NCBI RefSeq assembly: GCF_033096005.1
Contig: NZ_AP026803.1
Location: 1,172,001 to 1,236,000, forward strand
Reading direction: 5' to 3'
DNA: 64,000 nucleotides
From: Lactobacillus xylocopicola
GTDB lineage: Bacteria > Bacillota > Bacilli > Lactobacillales > Lactobacillaceae
Part shown: positions 18,901 through 27,900 of the stretch, piece after piece
Numbering within the stretch: the stretch's first letter is position 1
Layout of the letters: the number at the start of each line of letters is the position of its first letter
Notes under the pieces: model-generated
What the model was told of the DNA's origin: nothing
The model's database searches: none
Seen by the model: the letters and a program-made list of their open reading frames with translations, nothing else
Translations under genes and position numbers: made by a program

Positions 18901-20606
18901 TTCTGGTCAGCCAATGAAGCACCAGCAATGTGGGTCTGCGCAATAAGGGCTAAGCCTTGATCCCGGCTGTCAATAACCGCCTGCGCGTCAACTGCACTAT
19001 CGATTGTAGTTTGATAAGTAGTAACAAGTTGGTCAATTTGTTCTTTTTGAGACTGCTTGGTCGCTGCCAAAAGGGTGGTATCAGCATCGATTTCATCCTT
19101 AACCTTAGTAGCTTCAGCCTCAAGAGCGGCTTTAGCTGCTTTTTTGGTATCATCTAAAGACACGGTATTTGAAACGTGGTCAGCCTTGATTTTAACAATG
19201 CCAGCGTCTCGCGCATCCTTGATAGGCTGCATATAAGGTGCCTGATTAATGGCATCTTTTGCAGCCGCAGCGTCAGTGTCAACGACGGCCTTTTGAGCAG
19301 CTTTTTCGGTGGCCGTTAAAGTGATATCGCCATCAATTTCGCCTTTGACTTTAGTTGCCGCATCATCAACCGACTTACTTGCTTTTGCTCTTTGTTCTGT
19401 TACCGGAACACTACCTGATCCAGGATGCAAATGAACATATTTTAAACTCTCGATACCTTCATCTAAAGTCTGCTTCAAATACGAGGCCGACAATAACAAA
19501 TTGATTTTTTCCCTTACCTGATCCGATGAAATAACAAGATTAGATAATTCTTGTTGCTTTTCTTCAGCGGTTAAAGACAAATCATCATCAATATCTGCTT
19601 TAACCTTATCTACTGCCTCATTATATTTCATTAAAGCTTGTTTCTTTTGCTCTTCTAAAGATACGGGATTAGGAATATGAGATGCGTTAATCTTGATAAT
19701 ACCGTCATCCCTTGCCGCTATAATAGCTTGCTCATCGGTTGCTTGGGTAACCTTTGCATAAGCATCAGAAAAAACTTGCCCCATTTGTTGCAATTGCTCA
19801 TTTTGAACATTCATGTCCAATGTCGGATCTTGTGATATATCTTGATAGATCTTGGAATTTTCTGCGGAAAGTGCCGTTAAAGCTTCTTGCCGTAATTGCT
19901 CAAGCGAATCATCCCGGCCAGCAATTACTAGCTTATTGTCCACCAGACTAGTATCTGATACATCAGTCGCAATCTTATCAACGGGAATATCAACTGATGT
20001 ACTGACTTTTGAATCAGTGCTTAATGAGTCAGAGGATTGCGACTTGTATAGAGCCCCCTTCGAAGCAGCTTTTGACCTGGTCTCCAAGTATGAATTAAGG
20101 CCCGAATATGTTGATAACTTGAACTTACTCTTTACCAATTTAACCTTAGGTGTAGGAAGATGATAGCAAGCATTAATACTCTCCGTTGTTTTTTCAACCA
20201 GTGTTTGTATACTTGCTGGATCTGTAGCGCCACTAATTTTAACTTGGGCGTTATTAAGTAGTTTATCGACCGCCTTAAGTTGCTTAGTTTTTTCAGCAGC
20301 AGACAGACTCTGACTAGCCGAAATCTTTTGCTTTGTGGTATTAGCTGCTGCTAATAATACCTGATTACCACTTGCTTGGGCCTGCTTAAGCGAAGTTGTT
20401 TCTGCTTTTGGCAATGCTAGTTTAGCTGTTTCTTCAGTCTTACGCTCAAACTCAGCAGCTTTAACAACTGAAGTCTTGTCAGCCAAAATCAAGGAACCCC
20501 CGCCTAACATAAATGTCAAAACCGAGTAGCTAACTAGCCACCCTTTTTTACTTTTATGCATTTTGTAGTTGGTATTCTTAATTTCTTCAATCATCTTCTT
20601 ATTCAA
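12960..20606 (-). CDS. giant surface protein B: headless, 25 DUF1542 repeats, SLAP anchor
   Basis: The 2548-residue protein has the same signal peptide as A, a degenerate DUF1542-like N-terminal module, the LSTYSGLNSYL and SVDIPVDKIATDV motifs, and then passes directly (about residue 235) into DUF1542 units, without the pectate-lyase-like head or MucBP-like domains. I count 25 units to about residue 2268; units 1, 2, 6, 7 and 8 are strongly divergent. An 80-residue Gly-Ser-Asn-Ala-Thr linker and three SLAP units (about 2350-2548) follow. It ends FARKTLK just where a fourth SLAP unit begins in paralogues E, F and G. Unusually, three cysteines occur (INACYH, EKCHV, INACHV). Start is TTG, with GGTGA upstream. 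Likely role: cell-wall-attached rod or spacer adhesin. Confidence 0.92.
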   Translation of the reverse strand: MNKKMIEEIKNTNYKMHKSKKGWLVSYSVLTFMLGGGSLILADKTSVVKAAEFERKTEETAKLALPKAETTSLKQAQASGNQVLLAAANTTKQKISASQSLSAAEKTKQLKAVDKLLNNAQVKISGATDPASIQTLVEKTTESINACYHLPTPKVKLVKSKFKLSTYSGLNSYLETRSKAASKGALYKSQSSDSLSTDSKVSTSVDIPVDKIATDVSDTSLVDNKLVIAGRDDSLEQLRQEALTALSAENSKIYQDISQDPTLDMNVQNEQLQQMGQVFSDAYAKVTQATDEQAIIAARDDGIIKINASHIPNPVSLEEQKKQALMKYNEAVDKVKADIDDDLSLTAEEKQQELSNLVISSDQVREKINLLLSASYLKQTLDEGIESLKYVHLHPGSGSVPVTEQRAKASKSVDDAATKVKGEIDGDITLTATEKAAQKAVVDTDAAAAKDAINQAPYMQPIKDARDAGIVKIKADHVSNTVSLDDTKKAAKAALEAEATKVKDEIDADTTLLAATKQSQKEQIDQLVTTYQTTIDSAVDAQAVIDSRDQGLALIAQTHIAGASLADQKSAANQTIETEATMVKGEIDADSTLTTIEKATQKGNVDTDAAAAKAAINSASDAQAVKDAKEAGIIKIDGDHLQSTLAAIKAAAIAAIETEATKVKGEIDIDVNLDNSGKQSQKDKVDQIVLFYTSSTSEIQKATDAQSVQEIKDKAIAQIKAAHYYVLTLEEQKSNGIKDISNAAYNYKQLIDSDLGLNAADKAAQKANIDADAAAAKTAITNAVDAQGVKDAHDEGLAKLKADYLPGSLDAWKAEALKRINDTAIRVKSEIASDITLTDAEKITQKANVDDAANYAINAINQAPGINWINYPMNSGINQIEKCHVSGKLIVDQKSAANQTIETESTKVKGEIDADSTLTTIEKTNQKTIVDSAADAAKAAINQASDAQGVKDAKDSGTIKINAAHVPNTVSLPDQKINAVQAIDQVAAKVKDEIDADSALTDIVKATQKVNVDQAAVAAKADINQASDAQSVQNAQNNGIAKINACHVPAGISLPDHKLNASTIIDNEANKVKDIINADNNLTVAEKTAQTANVNADAAAAKVAINQAVNADGVIIAQAAGIAKITADYLPGVALSTQKANANQAIETEATKVKGEIDADSTLTAVEKTTQKGNVDTDAAAAKAAVNSASDAQAVKDAKEAGIVKINGDHVSNSESLDEQKNKAQAAIDDEAAKVKAEITADATLNDAAKAAQQNAVTQAAATAKTNINQATNANEVVTAKLDGITAINAAHQSGPSLDNQKPSFVNKINEAANSVKAEIAADVTLDDTAKAVQKANVDNDVTTILAAIAQATDLQTLEDTTSAGIAKITADHVLGTPLPDQKADAIKEIDAQASKVKGEIAADETLTDAEKETQKTNVDIDVAAAMAGINNASNAQAVKDAKQAGIAQIAGDHISNNASLPTQKAEAIKEIDAAAAKIKDEIAADSSLDDATKDKQKANVDRDSAAAKNDINQATTAKGVQEAKEVGIAEINSDHVSNQKSLSDQRLEAKQVIDAEATRIKAEIDTDPTLDDATKARQKMNVNSEVTKAKVAIDDAATAQTIKTAKNNGIAAITAQHITGENGSLDSLKTTAQNAIDQEAIKIKGEIAADVTLDDDTKAIQQANVDRDASAAKKQINQAINAQAVKDAIALGIIKIDNDHVKNAISLLEQKDKAKAAIAAEAVKVKEQIEADQGLDDAAKSEQKANVDRDAATAQEQIEQAVDAQGVKDTKTAGIAKIASDYVPNGTVSDQKVAAQTKIEAEAKKVKAAIETDITLTNAEKLKQKADVDMAASNAKAAIDRAITAQEVKVALHNGIAAINAQYVTGNSLDKQKAKANALIDQEATKVKNQITNDVTLDDKTKAAQIAAVDQEVMTAKSNIQVAATAQEISAALTNGLTNIAAQYVTNSMSLDEQKERAKQLINDEANIVKEAINSDNSLDQATKNKQVKAVGAQRQKALDQLSQAANAAAVQKEYSAGIAAINAQHVPGTALNIQKQAAKNALIQEANTIKAAINNDSTLTTNAKKQQSHNVDLELEKAQNALDRAKNIQEVTDCEAAGIKAIDAQYIPGKPLDEQKAAAKREIDQAAQVAKDQVDKDTSKTDQEKQKEKDAIAAVASTAKAEINQSKNADAVNQAKENGLAAINQLVVNNSLEHQKEAAKQEIDQAAQAAKDKIDQDKNKTDTEKEKDKVAIDSAASAAKDKVDKAKNKGEVDQAKQDGINEINNIVNGNGNGSNGSNGSNGSGNTGGSSGSTGSNGSNNSSDAGNTGSNGSSASTSSTGANGTNSSNNASSTGSDSSETKPKQSKSASKVLKHNAYFYNKQGKRANLLIAKRGSTITTYGSKTINGREFYHIGKELYIAVGNVVGRKRSLKKNSFVYNHNGKRVGKQILKKRTKVNVYGDPVRIHGKSYYIINSKHYVKAKNFGSIQSEARKTLAPGVSSNAELSHNSYLYNENGKRIDKYTLKAGSKINAGQAKTINGESFIEIGNGYYVVKANVINFARKTLK
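13560..13800 (-). repeat. Gly/Ser/Asn/Thr/Ala linker of gene B
   Basis: Low-complexity linker between the last DUF1542 unit and the SLAP anchor. It is more degenerate than in A, G or H (it includes SGNTGGSSGS and STGANGTNSS), which suggests an older or less recently expanded tract. Confidence 0.85.
13802..19900 (-). repeat. DUF1542 repeat array of gene B (25 units)
   Basis: Hand count of unit heads of the [18 protein letters not shown] type. The proximal eight or so units are divergent; units 21-24 correspond by sequence to the last four or five units of the other paralogues. Count uncertain by one or two at the degenerate N-terminal end. Confidence 0.85.
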
Positions 20607-20672
20607 TACAATTCACCATTTCTTTTCCATAAATCTACAATAGTCATATTAATTATCTTTAGACATTTTAAT

Positions 20673-20701
20673 ATTTTATCATGGTTTTTAGGTACTTTCT
20701 A
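20673..20701 (-). promoter_or_regulatory. promoter of gene B
   Basis: On the minus strand TAGAAA (20696-20701), 17 bp, then TAAAAT (20673-20678) preceded by TGA. It matches the gene F promoter through the CATGATAAAATATTA block. The rest of the 309-bp gap to the SdpI gene holds only that gene's terminator. Confidence 0.68.
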
Positions 20702-20856
20702 TGACTATTACCATTAATCTTTTATCCCTTTTTACTTTTACTGGCAAAATATGTTATCGCATTTTAACTTTAACTAGAGCCTGCCTCAATCTTGACAGGT
20801 CTAATTACTTCCTCAAGCGCACTTAAAATAAAATGTGGTTAAATCTGTTTTTTGCC

Positions 20857-20893
20857 ACCAAAAAAGCTGATAAACTATGAAGTTATCAGCTCT
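20857..20893 (-). terminator. terminator of the SdpR/SdpI operon
   Basis: AGCTGATAA (20865-20873) pairs with TTATCAGCT (20883-20891), with further inner pairing. On the minus strand the hairpin is followed by TTTTTT. It lies 25 bp after the SdpI-like stop codon. Confidence 0.8.
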
Positions 20894-20915
20894 TGGTAAT
20901 TTCACCTTTAAATAC

Positions 20916-21551
20916 CTATCTACCAGCTCTACTTAGGCTATATGCATAAACAATGGGTACAATAATCACGACCAGTAGAATGATGACAAACAGCCAGTTG
21001 TTTGGGAGAAATGACGTGCATAGTAAAACCAATCCGCCAACCATAAATAACCAACCAGTTAGGCGATGAGTTTTTTGCCAATTAGTCGAACTGGCTAATG
21101 TCCATGGTAATCTAATCCCTACGACGCGGTTAGGCCTTGTTTTAGGTAAATAATTACCAAAAATCAGTAGCAAAAGACCAAATAATAAGTTAGCGATCAC
21201 CGACATTCTTAAGCGCTGGCCGAGTGCCACCAGATAAAGCGTAAAGCCAAGTACGTTACTCATCACCGGGACCAGCCAAAGTGTAATTTCAACTAGCTTA
21301 AAGTTAAAATCCTGACCTTTAGCTTCATGAGTCCAGACAAAGAGTACTATCAGCTGTAACAACAAAAGCAGCAAGGGCATTCCCACTACCACCAAAAACT
21401 TATTGCTAAAACCGTTAGGCACATTATTCAATCCGAAATGCGTTGCCATTTTTGCTGGTAGCCTTTGATACAAGAGCAATCCCACTAATAGCGGCAAGAC
21501 GGTCAATAAACTAGTAACAACAACTGTTTTACGATAATTATTTTTCTTCAT
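20916..21551 (-). CDS. SdpI-family membrane immunity protein
   Basis: The 211-residue integral membrane protein has about six hydrophobic segments (9-28, 52-73, 87-110, 117-134, 163-181, 185-206). It carries the DUF1648 region (ATHFGLNNVPNGFSNK) and, at residues 132-153, the SdpI hallmark GNYLPKTRPNRVVGIRLPWT. In Bacillus subtilis, SdpI gives immunity to the SdpC cannibalism toxin and sequesters the repressor SdpR at the membrane; a comparable signalling or immunity role is inferred. The ATG lies inside the end of the upstream ArsR-type gene (14-bp overlap), implying translational coupling. No sdpABC-like toxin or maturation genes are in the window, so it is an orphan pair, standing between two giant surface-protein genes. 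Confidence 0.87.
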   Translation of the reverse strand: MKKNNYRKTVVVTSLLTVLPLLVGLLLYQRLPAKMATHFGLNNVPNGFSNKFLVVVGMPLLLLLLQLIVLFVWTHEAKGQDFNFKLVEITLWLVPVMSNVLGFTLYLVALGQRLRMSVIANLLFGLLLLIFGNYLPKTRPNRVVGIRLPWTLASSTNWQKTHRLTGWLFMVGGLVLLCTSFLPNNWLFVIILLVVIIVPIVYAYSLSRAGR

Positions 21552-21816
21552 CCTGATTACCTTTCAAGTCAACTAACCATGCCATTATTTCTTCTAGAAT
21601 AGAAGTATTCAAGGAATAATAAATGAAATTTTTTTGGCGTTCTTCACAGATTAAATCAGCCTTTTTCAATACATTAAGGTGGTATGAAACAGTGGCTTGC
21701 GTCATCTCAAAATGACTGGCAATTTCACCAGCAGACATTGAACCATGCTTTAGCAGCTGTAAAATCTTCCGTCTGGCTGGGTCGGCCAGCGCCTTAAAAC
21801 TAACCTCGAACCTCAC
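21538..21816 (-). CDS. ArsR-family autorepressor, SdpR-like
   Basis: The 92-residue protein is a minimal winged-helix ArsR/SmtB-fold repressor: KALADPARRKILQLLKHG, then the recognition helix region MTQATVSYHLNVLKKADLI (about 37-56), then a wing with FIYYSLN. It lacks the CxC metal-binding motif of ArsR sensors, agreeing with the SdpR group that is controlled by membrane sequestration rather than by metal. The start is GTG with AAAGGAG just upstream. The 14-bp overlap with the SdpI-like gene fixes the two as one operon. A perfect inverted repeat directly upstream is a likely autoregulatory operator. Confidence 0.85.
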   Translation of the reverse strand: MRFEVSFKALADPARRKILQLLKHGSMSAGEIASHFEMTQATVSYHLNVLKKADLICEERQKNFIYYSLNTSILEEIMAWLVDLKGNQDEEK

Positions 21817-21830
21817 ATTTTCTCCTTTCT

Positions 21831-21850
21831 ATTTAGATGATTATCTAAAT
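21831..21850 (-). promoter_or_regulatory. operator palindrome of the SdpR-like repressor
   Basis: ATTTAGAT, four bases, ATCTAAAT: perfect 8-bp arms, 14 bp before the GTG start. Possible -10 boxes (TATGAT or TACTAT on the minus strand, 21849-21859) abut the palindrome, so a bound repressor would block initiation. Confidence 0.65.
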
Positions 21851-21865
21851 AGTATCATAATTTTA

Positions 21866-21910
21866 CTAAAAAGAAAAGAAGCTCCTATCTCATTGAAGAT
21901 AGGAGCTTCT
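21866..21910 (-). terminator. terminator of gene E (F-E transcript)
   Basis: Perfect 14-bp stem AGAAGCTCCTATCT (21877-21890) / AGATAGGAGCTTCT (21897-21910), loop of six, then on the minus strand CTTTTCTTTTT. It lies 37 bp after the gene E stop and insulates the sdpR-like promoter. Confidence 0.88.
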
Positions 21911-21947
21911 TTGTTATTTAAGTTTACTTATTCGGTTGCCTAATTAA

Positions 21948-24900
21948 CTAAAAGTTCGTTGCTTTAACAAACTTATTGTGACCTACTGCGTAGTATGCTT
22001 CGCCATGAATCTTCACTGGACTGCCGTAAGTTCTGACAGTTTGATTCTTCTTCATCACTTGCTTAGCCACCCGGCGGCCAGACTTATTGTAGACATAAGC
22101 CTGGGTCTTGAGCTTACGAGTAGTTCCTACAACATTTTCACTTGCGACGTAACGGCCGTCACCAATAGAAACGAAACTTTGATTGTTAATCTGCTTGGTC
22201 TCACCAGTTGTAACCTTCGAACCCGCCAGTAGAACATAACTCTCTACCCGCTTGCCCTCTCCGTTATAGACGTACGAGTTATGGAAAATCTCGGCATTTG
22301 AAGTTACGGTAGCAGCAAGAGCACTAGTAGCTTCAATGGTGATTGAACCGAAGTTCTTCGCCTTAACATAGCGCTTATTACTAATGACATAATAAGCTTT
22401 TCCATGAATCTTCACTGGATCGCCAAACGTATTAACCTTAGTTCTCTTCTTTAAGAGCTTCTTGCCAACACGCTTACCTTTTCGGTTGTATACGAAGGAA
22501 TTCTTCTTCAAGCTCCTCTTTTGACCAACCACATTATTTACAGCAATGTAGAGATCATCGTCAATTTGGTAGAATTGACGGCCGTTAATACTCTTGGTCC
22601 CGTAGGTAGTTATCGTTGAGTTCTTCTTAGCAATCAACAGGTTGGCCCGCTTGCCATCTTTATTGTAGAAGTAAGCATTATGTTTAAGCACCTTAGAAGC
22701 TGCTTTAGACTTATCAACCTTAGTAGCCGAATTGTCGGCAGCATCGGAACCATTGGAGCCGTTTGACCCATTTGAACCATTCGAACCGTTTGCGCCGTTA
22801 GAACCATTTGCACCATTGGAACCATCAGTGCCAGGATTGACAGAGCCACCATTCCAAGAACCATTCGAACCACTGCTATTTGCAATAGTATTAATTGAAT
22901 TAATCCCGGCTTGTTTAGCTTGGTCTACTTCAGCCTTACTCTTAGAGTTATTAACTTTATCTTTGGCTGCGGTTGCGGCTGCATCAATTGCTAACTTATC
23001 TCTTTGCTTCTCCGCAGCAGTCTTACTTGTATCCCGATCTACCTTATCCTTAGCAGCCTGGGCAGCCTGATCAATTTCCTTATTGGCATCAGTCTTCTGT
23101 TGAGTAAGACCGGTGACAATTTCGCCAATGGTATTGATTCCGTCTTCCTTAGCCTTGTCAATTTCATCCTTGTTCTTAGAATCATTAACTTTATCTTTGG
23201 AGGCAGCGGCGGCAGCATCGATTGCGTCTTTGTCTTTTTGCTTTTCGCTATCGGTCTTGCTAGTATCCTTATCAACCTTATCTTTAGCATCTTGGGCGGC
23301 TTGATCAATTTCTTTGTTAGCCTCTTCTTTTTGATGCTCAAGGCTATTGTCGATTACAATTTTATCAATGGTTGCTGTCCCATTTTCTTTAGCATGGCTG
23401 ATTGCATCTGCATCCTGGCCTTTGTTGACTTCATCTTTAGCGGCGGCAGCAGCGGCATCAATTGCCTCTTTTTCTTTTTGCTTTTCAGCATCCGTCTTGG
23501 TGGTATCTTTATCAACCTTGTCCTTGGCAATTTGAGCGGCTTGATCAATTTCTTTGATGGCTTCAGCCTTCTGCTGATCAAGTGGTTTGCCTGGGATGTG
23601 TTGAGCATCAATGGCAACAATACCAGCATTTTGCTTGGCATTAACATCTTCAACTGTCCTAGCACGATCAACTGCATTTTGAGCTTTTGCTAATTCCAAG
23701 TTGACATTGAGAATCTGTTGATTCCTAGCATTAGTGGTCAAAGTTATATCATTATTGATTGCTGCCTTAATCGTTTCAGCTTCTTTAGCTAATTCATCCT
23801 TTGCAGTCTGTTTCTGGGTATCTAATGGAATTCCCGCTACATGTTGCGCATTGATGGCAGCAATTCCGTCTGTATAAGCTTTTTGGACAGCAGACGCATT
23901 GGCAGCTTGACTAACTAGGTTTAGTGCCTTTTGTAGCTGCATATCAACAGCTTTAAGCTGCGCATTCTTGGTCGCCTGGTCAATAGAATCATCACTATTG
24001 ATTGCTTCCTTCACCACATTAGCTTCAGCGTTAAGCAACTGGTTAGCATTATCTTTTTGGGCAGCTAGAGACAGGGTATTAGTTACGTATTGTGCATCAA
24101 TACTGCTAATCCCGCGATCACGCGCATCTTTAATTACTTGTGCATCTGTAGCATTCTGAACATTAGCTTTTGCCGTTGCTACTTCTTGATCAACCGCTGC
24201 AATTTGGGCTGTTTTAGCATTATCATCAAGAGTTGAATCATTAGTGATCTTATTCTTAATTCTAGTTGCTTCTTGCTCAATTGCGGCAACCGCCTTAGCT
24301 TTTTGGCTTTCTACGCTGTCACCTGCTACTTGCTGTGCATCAACGTCAGCAATTCCATTGGTCAGAGCGATCTTGATTGCTTGGGCAGTAGTTGCAAAGT
24401 CAATTGCTGCTCTGGCATTACTTACAGCTCGATCAACATTAGCCGTCTGCTGCGCCTTATCTGCGCTAGTCAAGCTATCGTCAGCATCAATTGCGTCTTT
24501 GACCTGCTTAGCTTCAGCATCAAGCTTAGCCTGTGCAGCTGCCCGCTGATCTGAAACTGAGCCCATTGGCACGTAATCACTAGTGATCTTAGCAATACCG
24601 GCCGTCTTGGCATCTTTTACGTCTTGAGCATTGAGGGCCTGGTCAATCTGCGCCTTGGCAGCAGTTGCATCCCGATCTACGTTAGCTATTTGTGCAATCT
24701 TAGTAGCATCGTCTAAGCCTTGATCAGCCTTGATTTGGGCCTTAACCCGGTCAGCTTCGATCTCGATTGCTGATTGAGCACTCTTCTTTTGTTCTGGCAA
24801 TGATGTACCGTTCTTCACGTGATCACTGTCAATCTTATTTGTTCCTGTATGCGTAGCATCTTTCACAGCCTGGGCATTAGCTGCCTGGTCAATCTTTTTC

Positions 24901-27900
24901 TTAGCAGAATTTGCATCTAAGTCAACACGAGCTTTTTGAACGGATTTTGTTTCATTGTCTAAAGTTGCATCAGCATCAATTTCATTCTTGATTTTGCTTG
25001 CTTCGGCATCGATTACAGCTTGCGCCGCCGTTTTTTGACTTTCCAGGCTGCCATTTACGTTTTCAACATATTGTGCATTGATCGCAGTTATACCACTGAT
25101 TTTTGCAGCACTAATCTCTTGCGCGTTAACTGCTTGATCAATCGCTTGTTTAGCCTTGGTTATTTCTTTATTAACATTAGCCTTTTGATTAGCTTTAGTA
25201 TCATCATCGAGGGTACTATCGGCATCAATTGCGTCTTTGACCTGCTTAGCTTGAGCATCAAGGGCTGCTTTGGCATCCAGTTTTTGATCTGATATCGATT
25301 TATTGCTTGATAGGTGATTTTTACCGATTTTTGCAATACCGTTATCTTTAGCATTATTAATATCTTGAACAGCAGTTGCCTGACCAATATTAGTTTTAGC
25401 TACATCAGCATCCCGATCAACATTGGCCTTTTGAGCAGCTTTAGTTTGACCATCTAAACTAGTATCAAGGTCAATCTCGGCCTTAACCCTATTAGCTTCA
25501 TCATCGATTGCTGCCTGGGCCTGCTTCTTTTGGTCTACCAGCGAATCATTACCAGCAACATGATCGCCATCAATCGTAGTGATTCCAGCATTTTTAGCAT
25601 CAATTACGCCTTGAATATCGACCGCACTATTAATGGCATTCTTAGCAGCGACTACATCAGCATCAACTTTGGCTTTCTGGGTTTTTTGAGCGAGATAGTC
25701 AAGCGTGCTGTCCCCATCAATTGCCGCTTTAATCTTAGCTGCTTCATCGTCGATTGCTTTGACAGCATCCGCCTTTTGATTTGCTAATGGTGTCCCTGGA
25801 ACGTGATTACCCTTGATTTGGTCAATACCAGCAATCTTAGCAGCACTGATCTCCTGGGCATCAACGGCCTGGTTAATCGCATCCTTAGCCACTGCTGCAG
25901 TGGTATCAACAGCCGCTTTTTGAGCATTTTTTTCAGTAGCAGTTAAAGTACTATCGGCATCAATGTCACTCTTAACTTTAGTTGCTTCAGCGTCAATTGC
26001 TTTGACAGCATCCGCTTTTTGATCTGCTATCGAAACATTATTCGGAACATGAGTATTATTAAGCTTAGTAATGCCATTATCCTTAGCATCTTTCACAGCT
26101 TGGGCGTCAATGGCCTGATTAATCGCATCCTTAGCCGCTGCTGCAGCGGTATCAACATTAGCCTTCTGGCTGGCCTTAGTGGCAGCATCAAGGGTGCTAT
26201 CGGCATCAATGTCGCCCTTAACTTTAGTTGCTTCATCGTCGATTGCTTGGACAGCTGTTGTTTTTTGATCTACTAATGGTATTCCAGAAACGTGATTACC
26301 ATCAACCGTGACAATACCTGCACTCTTAGCAGAATTGATACCCTGGGCGTCATTGGCTTGGTTAATCGCATCTTTAGCCGCTGCTGCAGCGGTATCAACA
26401 GCCGCTTTTTGGCTGGTCTTAGTGGCAGCATCAAGAGTGGTATCGGCATCGATAGCATCCTTTACCTTGCTTGCCTCATCATCGATTGCCTGGACAGCTG
26501 CTGTTTTTTGGTCAGGTAAGGAGACAGTATTTGAGACATGGGCTGCATCAATCTTGGCAATTCCCGCAGCTTTAGCGTCTTTGACAACTTGGATATCAGT
26601 TGCCTGATTAATCGCATCCTTAGCTGCCGCAACTTCAGTATCAACAACCGCCTTTTGGCTGGTCTTTTCTGAATCAGTTAAAGTACTGTCAGCGTCGATA
26701 GCATCCTTAATCTTGCTTGCCTCATCGTCGATTGCCTGGACAGCTGCTGTTTTTTGGTCAGGTAAAGAGACAGTATTTGAGACATGGGCCGCATCAATCT
26801 TGGCAATTCCTGCAGCTTTAGCATCTTTTACACCCTTAGAATCAGTGGACTGATTAATTGCATCTCTAGCAGCAGCAAATTCGGTGTCAACAGCCGTTTT
26901 TTGGCTGGTCTTTTCTGAATCAGTTAAAGTACTGTCAGCATCGATAGCAGCTTTAATCTTAGTCGCTTCGTCTTCGACAGCGTTAATTGCCTCCATCTTT
27001 TGATCTGGCAAAGAAACATCATTAGAAACGTGATCGTCATCAATTTGGTCAATTCCTGCAGTTTCAGCATCCTTGATACTTTGAGCATCACTGGCATTAT
27101 TAATAGCTTCTTTGACAGCAGCAAGATCGGCATCAACCTTGTTTTTCTGTGCAGCTTTCTCAGTGTCGTCTAAAGTTAAATCGTCGTCAATTTCACCCTT
27201 AACGGCTTCAGCTTCATCATTAACGTTACTGATAGACATGGCTTTTTGAGTGGCCAAATCAGCACCGGCTACATGAGCAGCATTAATTGCGCTAACGCCA
27301 GAAGTCTTGTTACTTTCAACAGCGGTTTCATCAAGTGCACTATCAATAGCTGCCTGATATTGGCTGACATAATTATCAACGTCTGTCTTTTCCTTATTCT
27401 TATCAGCATTAGTCAAGGTTACATCGGTATCGATTTCTCCCTTAACCTTAGTTGCTGCTGTATCAAGTGCGGCTTGGGCGTCCTTCTTTTGATCATCAAG
27501 CGAAGAACTCTCATCACGATTAGCTACAGTTGACTTAGTTTCAGACAAAGTAGACTCTGGTACATCAGTATTAATTTCACTCACGGGAATATTAACTGAA
27601 GTGCTTGAAGTCTTAACACCAGCGGTCAGAGCACTAAAGCTGGGACTCTTCTCCAAGGTAGCTTTAGCAGCAGCACCGGCTGACTTTGTCTTCAAGTATG
27701 CATTAAGCCCTTGGTAGGTTGACAACTTAGCTGTAGATTTTAAAGTTTGAGCATTACTTGTTGCTACTTTACCTTTAATAGCAGCCTGATAACTAGCCTT
27801 AATGTTAGCTGTAGCAGTGTTCACAACCGGTTCAATCTCAGCAAGGTCAGTGACTGCTGCCACCTTTAACTTGGCAGCACTGAGTGCAGCATCGACATTT

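Noticed and set aside
20607..20915. tRNA, riboswitch or small RNA in the intergenic gaps
   Set aside because: Only terminators, promoters and AT-rich sequence were seen; no cloverleaf or conserved aptamer-like structure was recognised.
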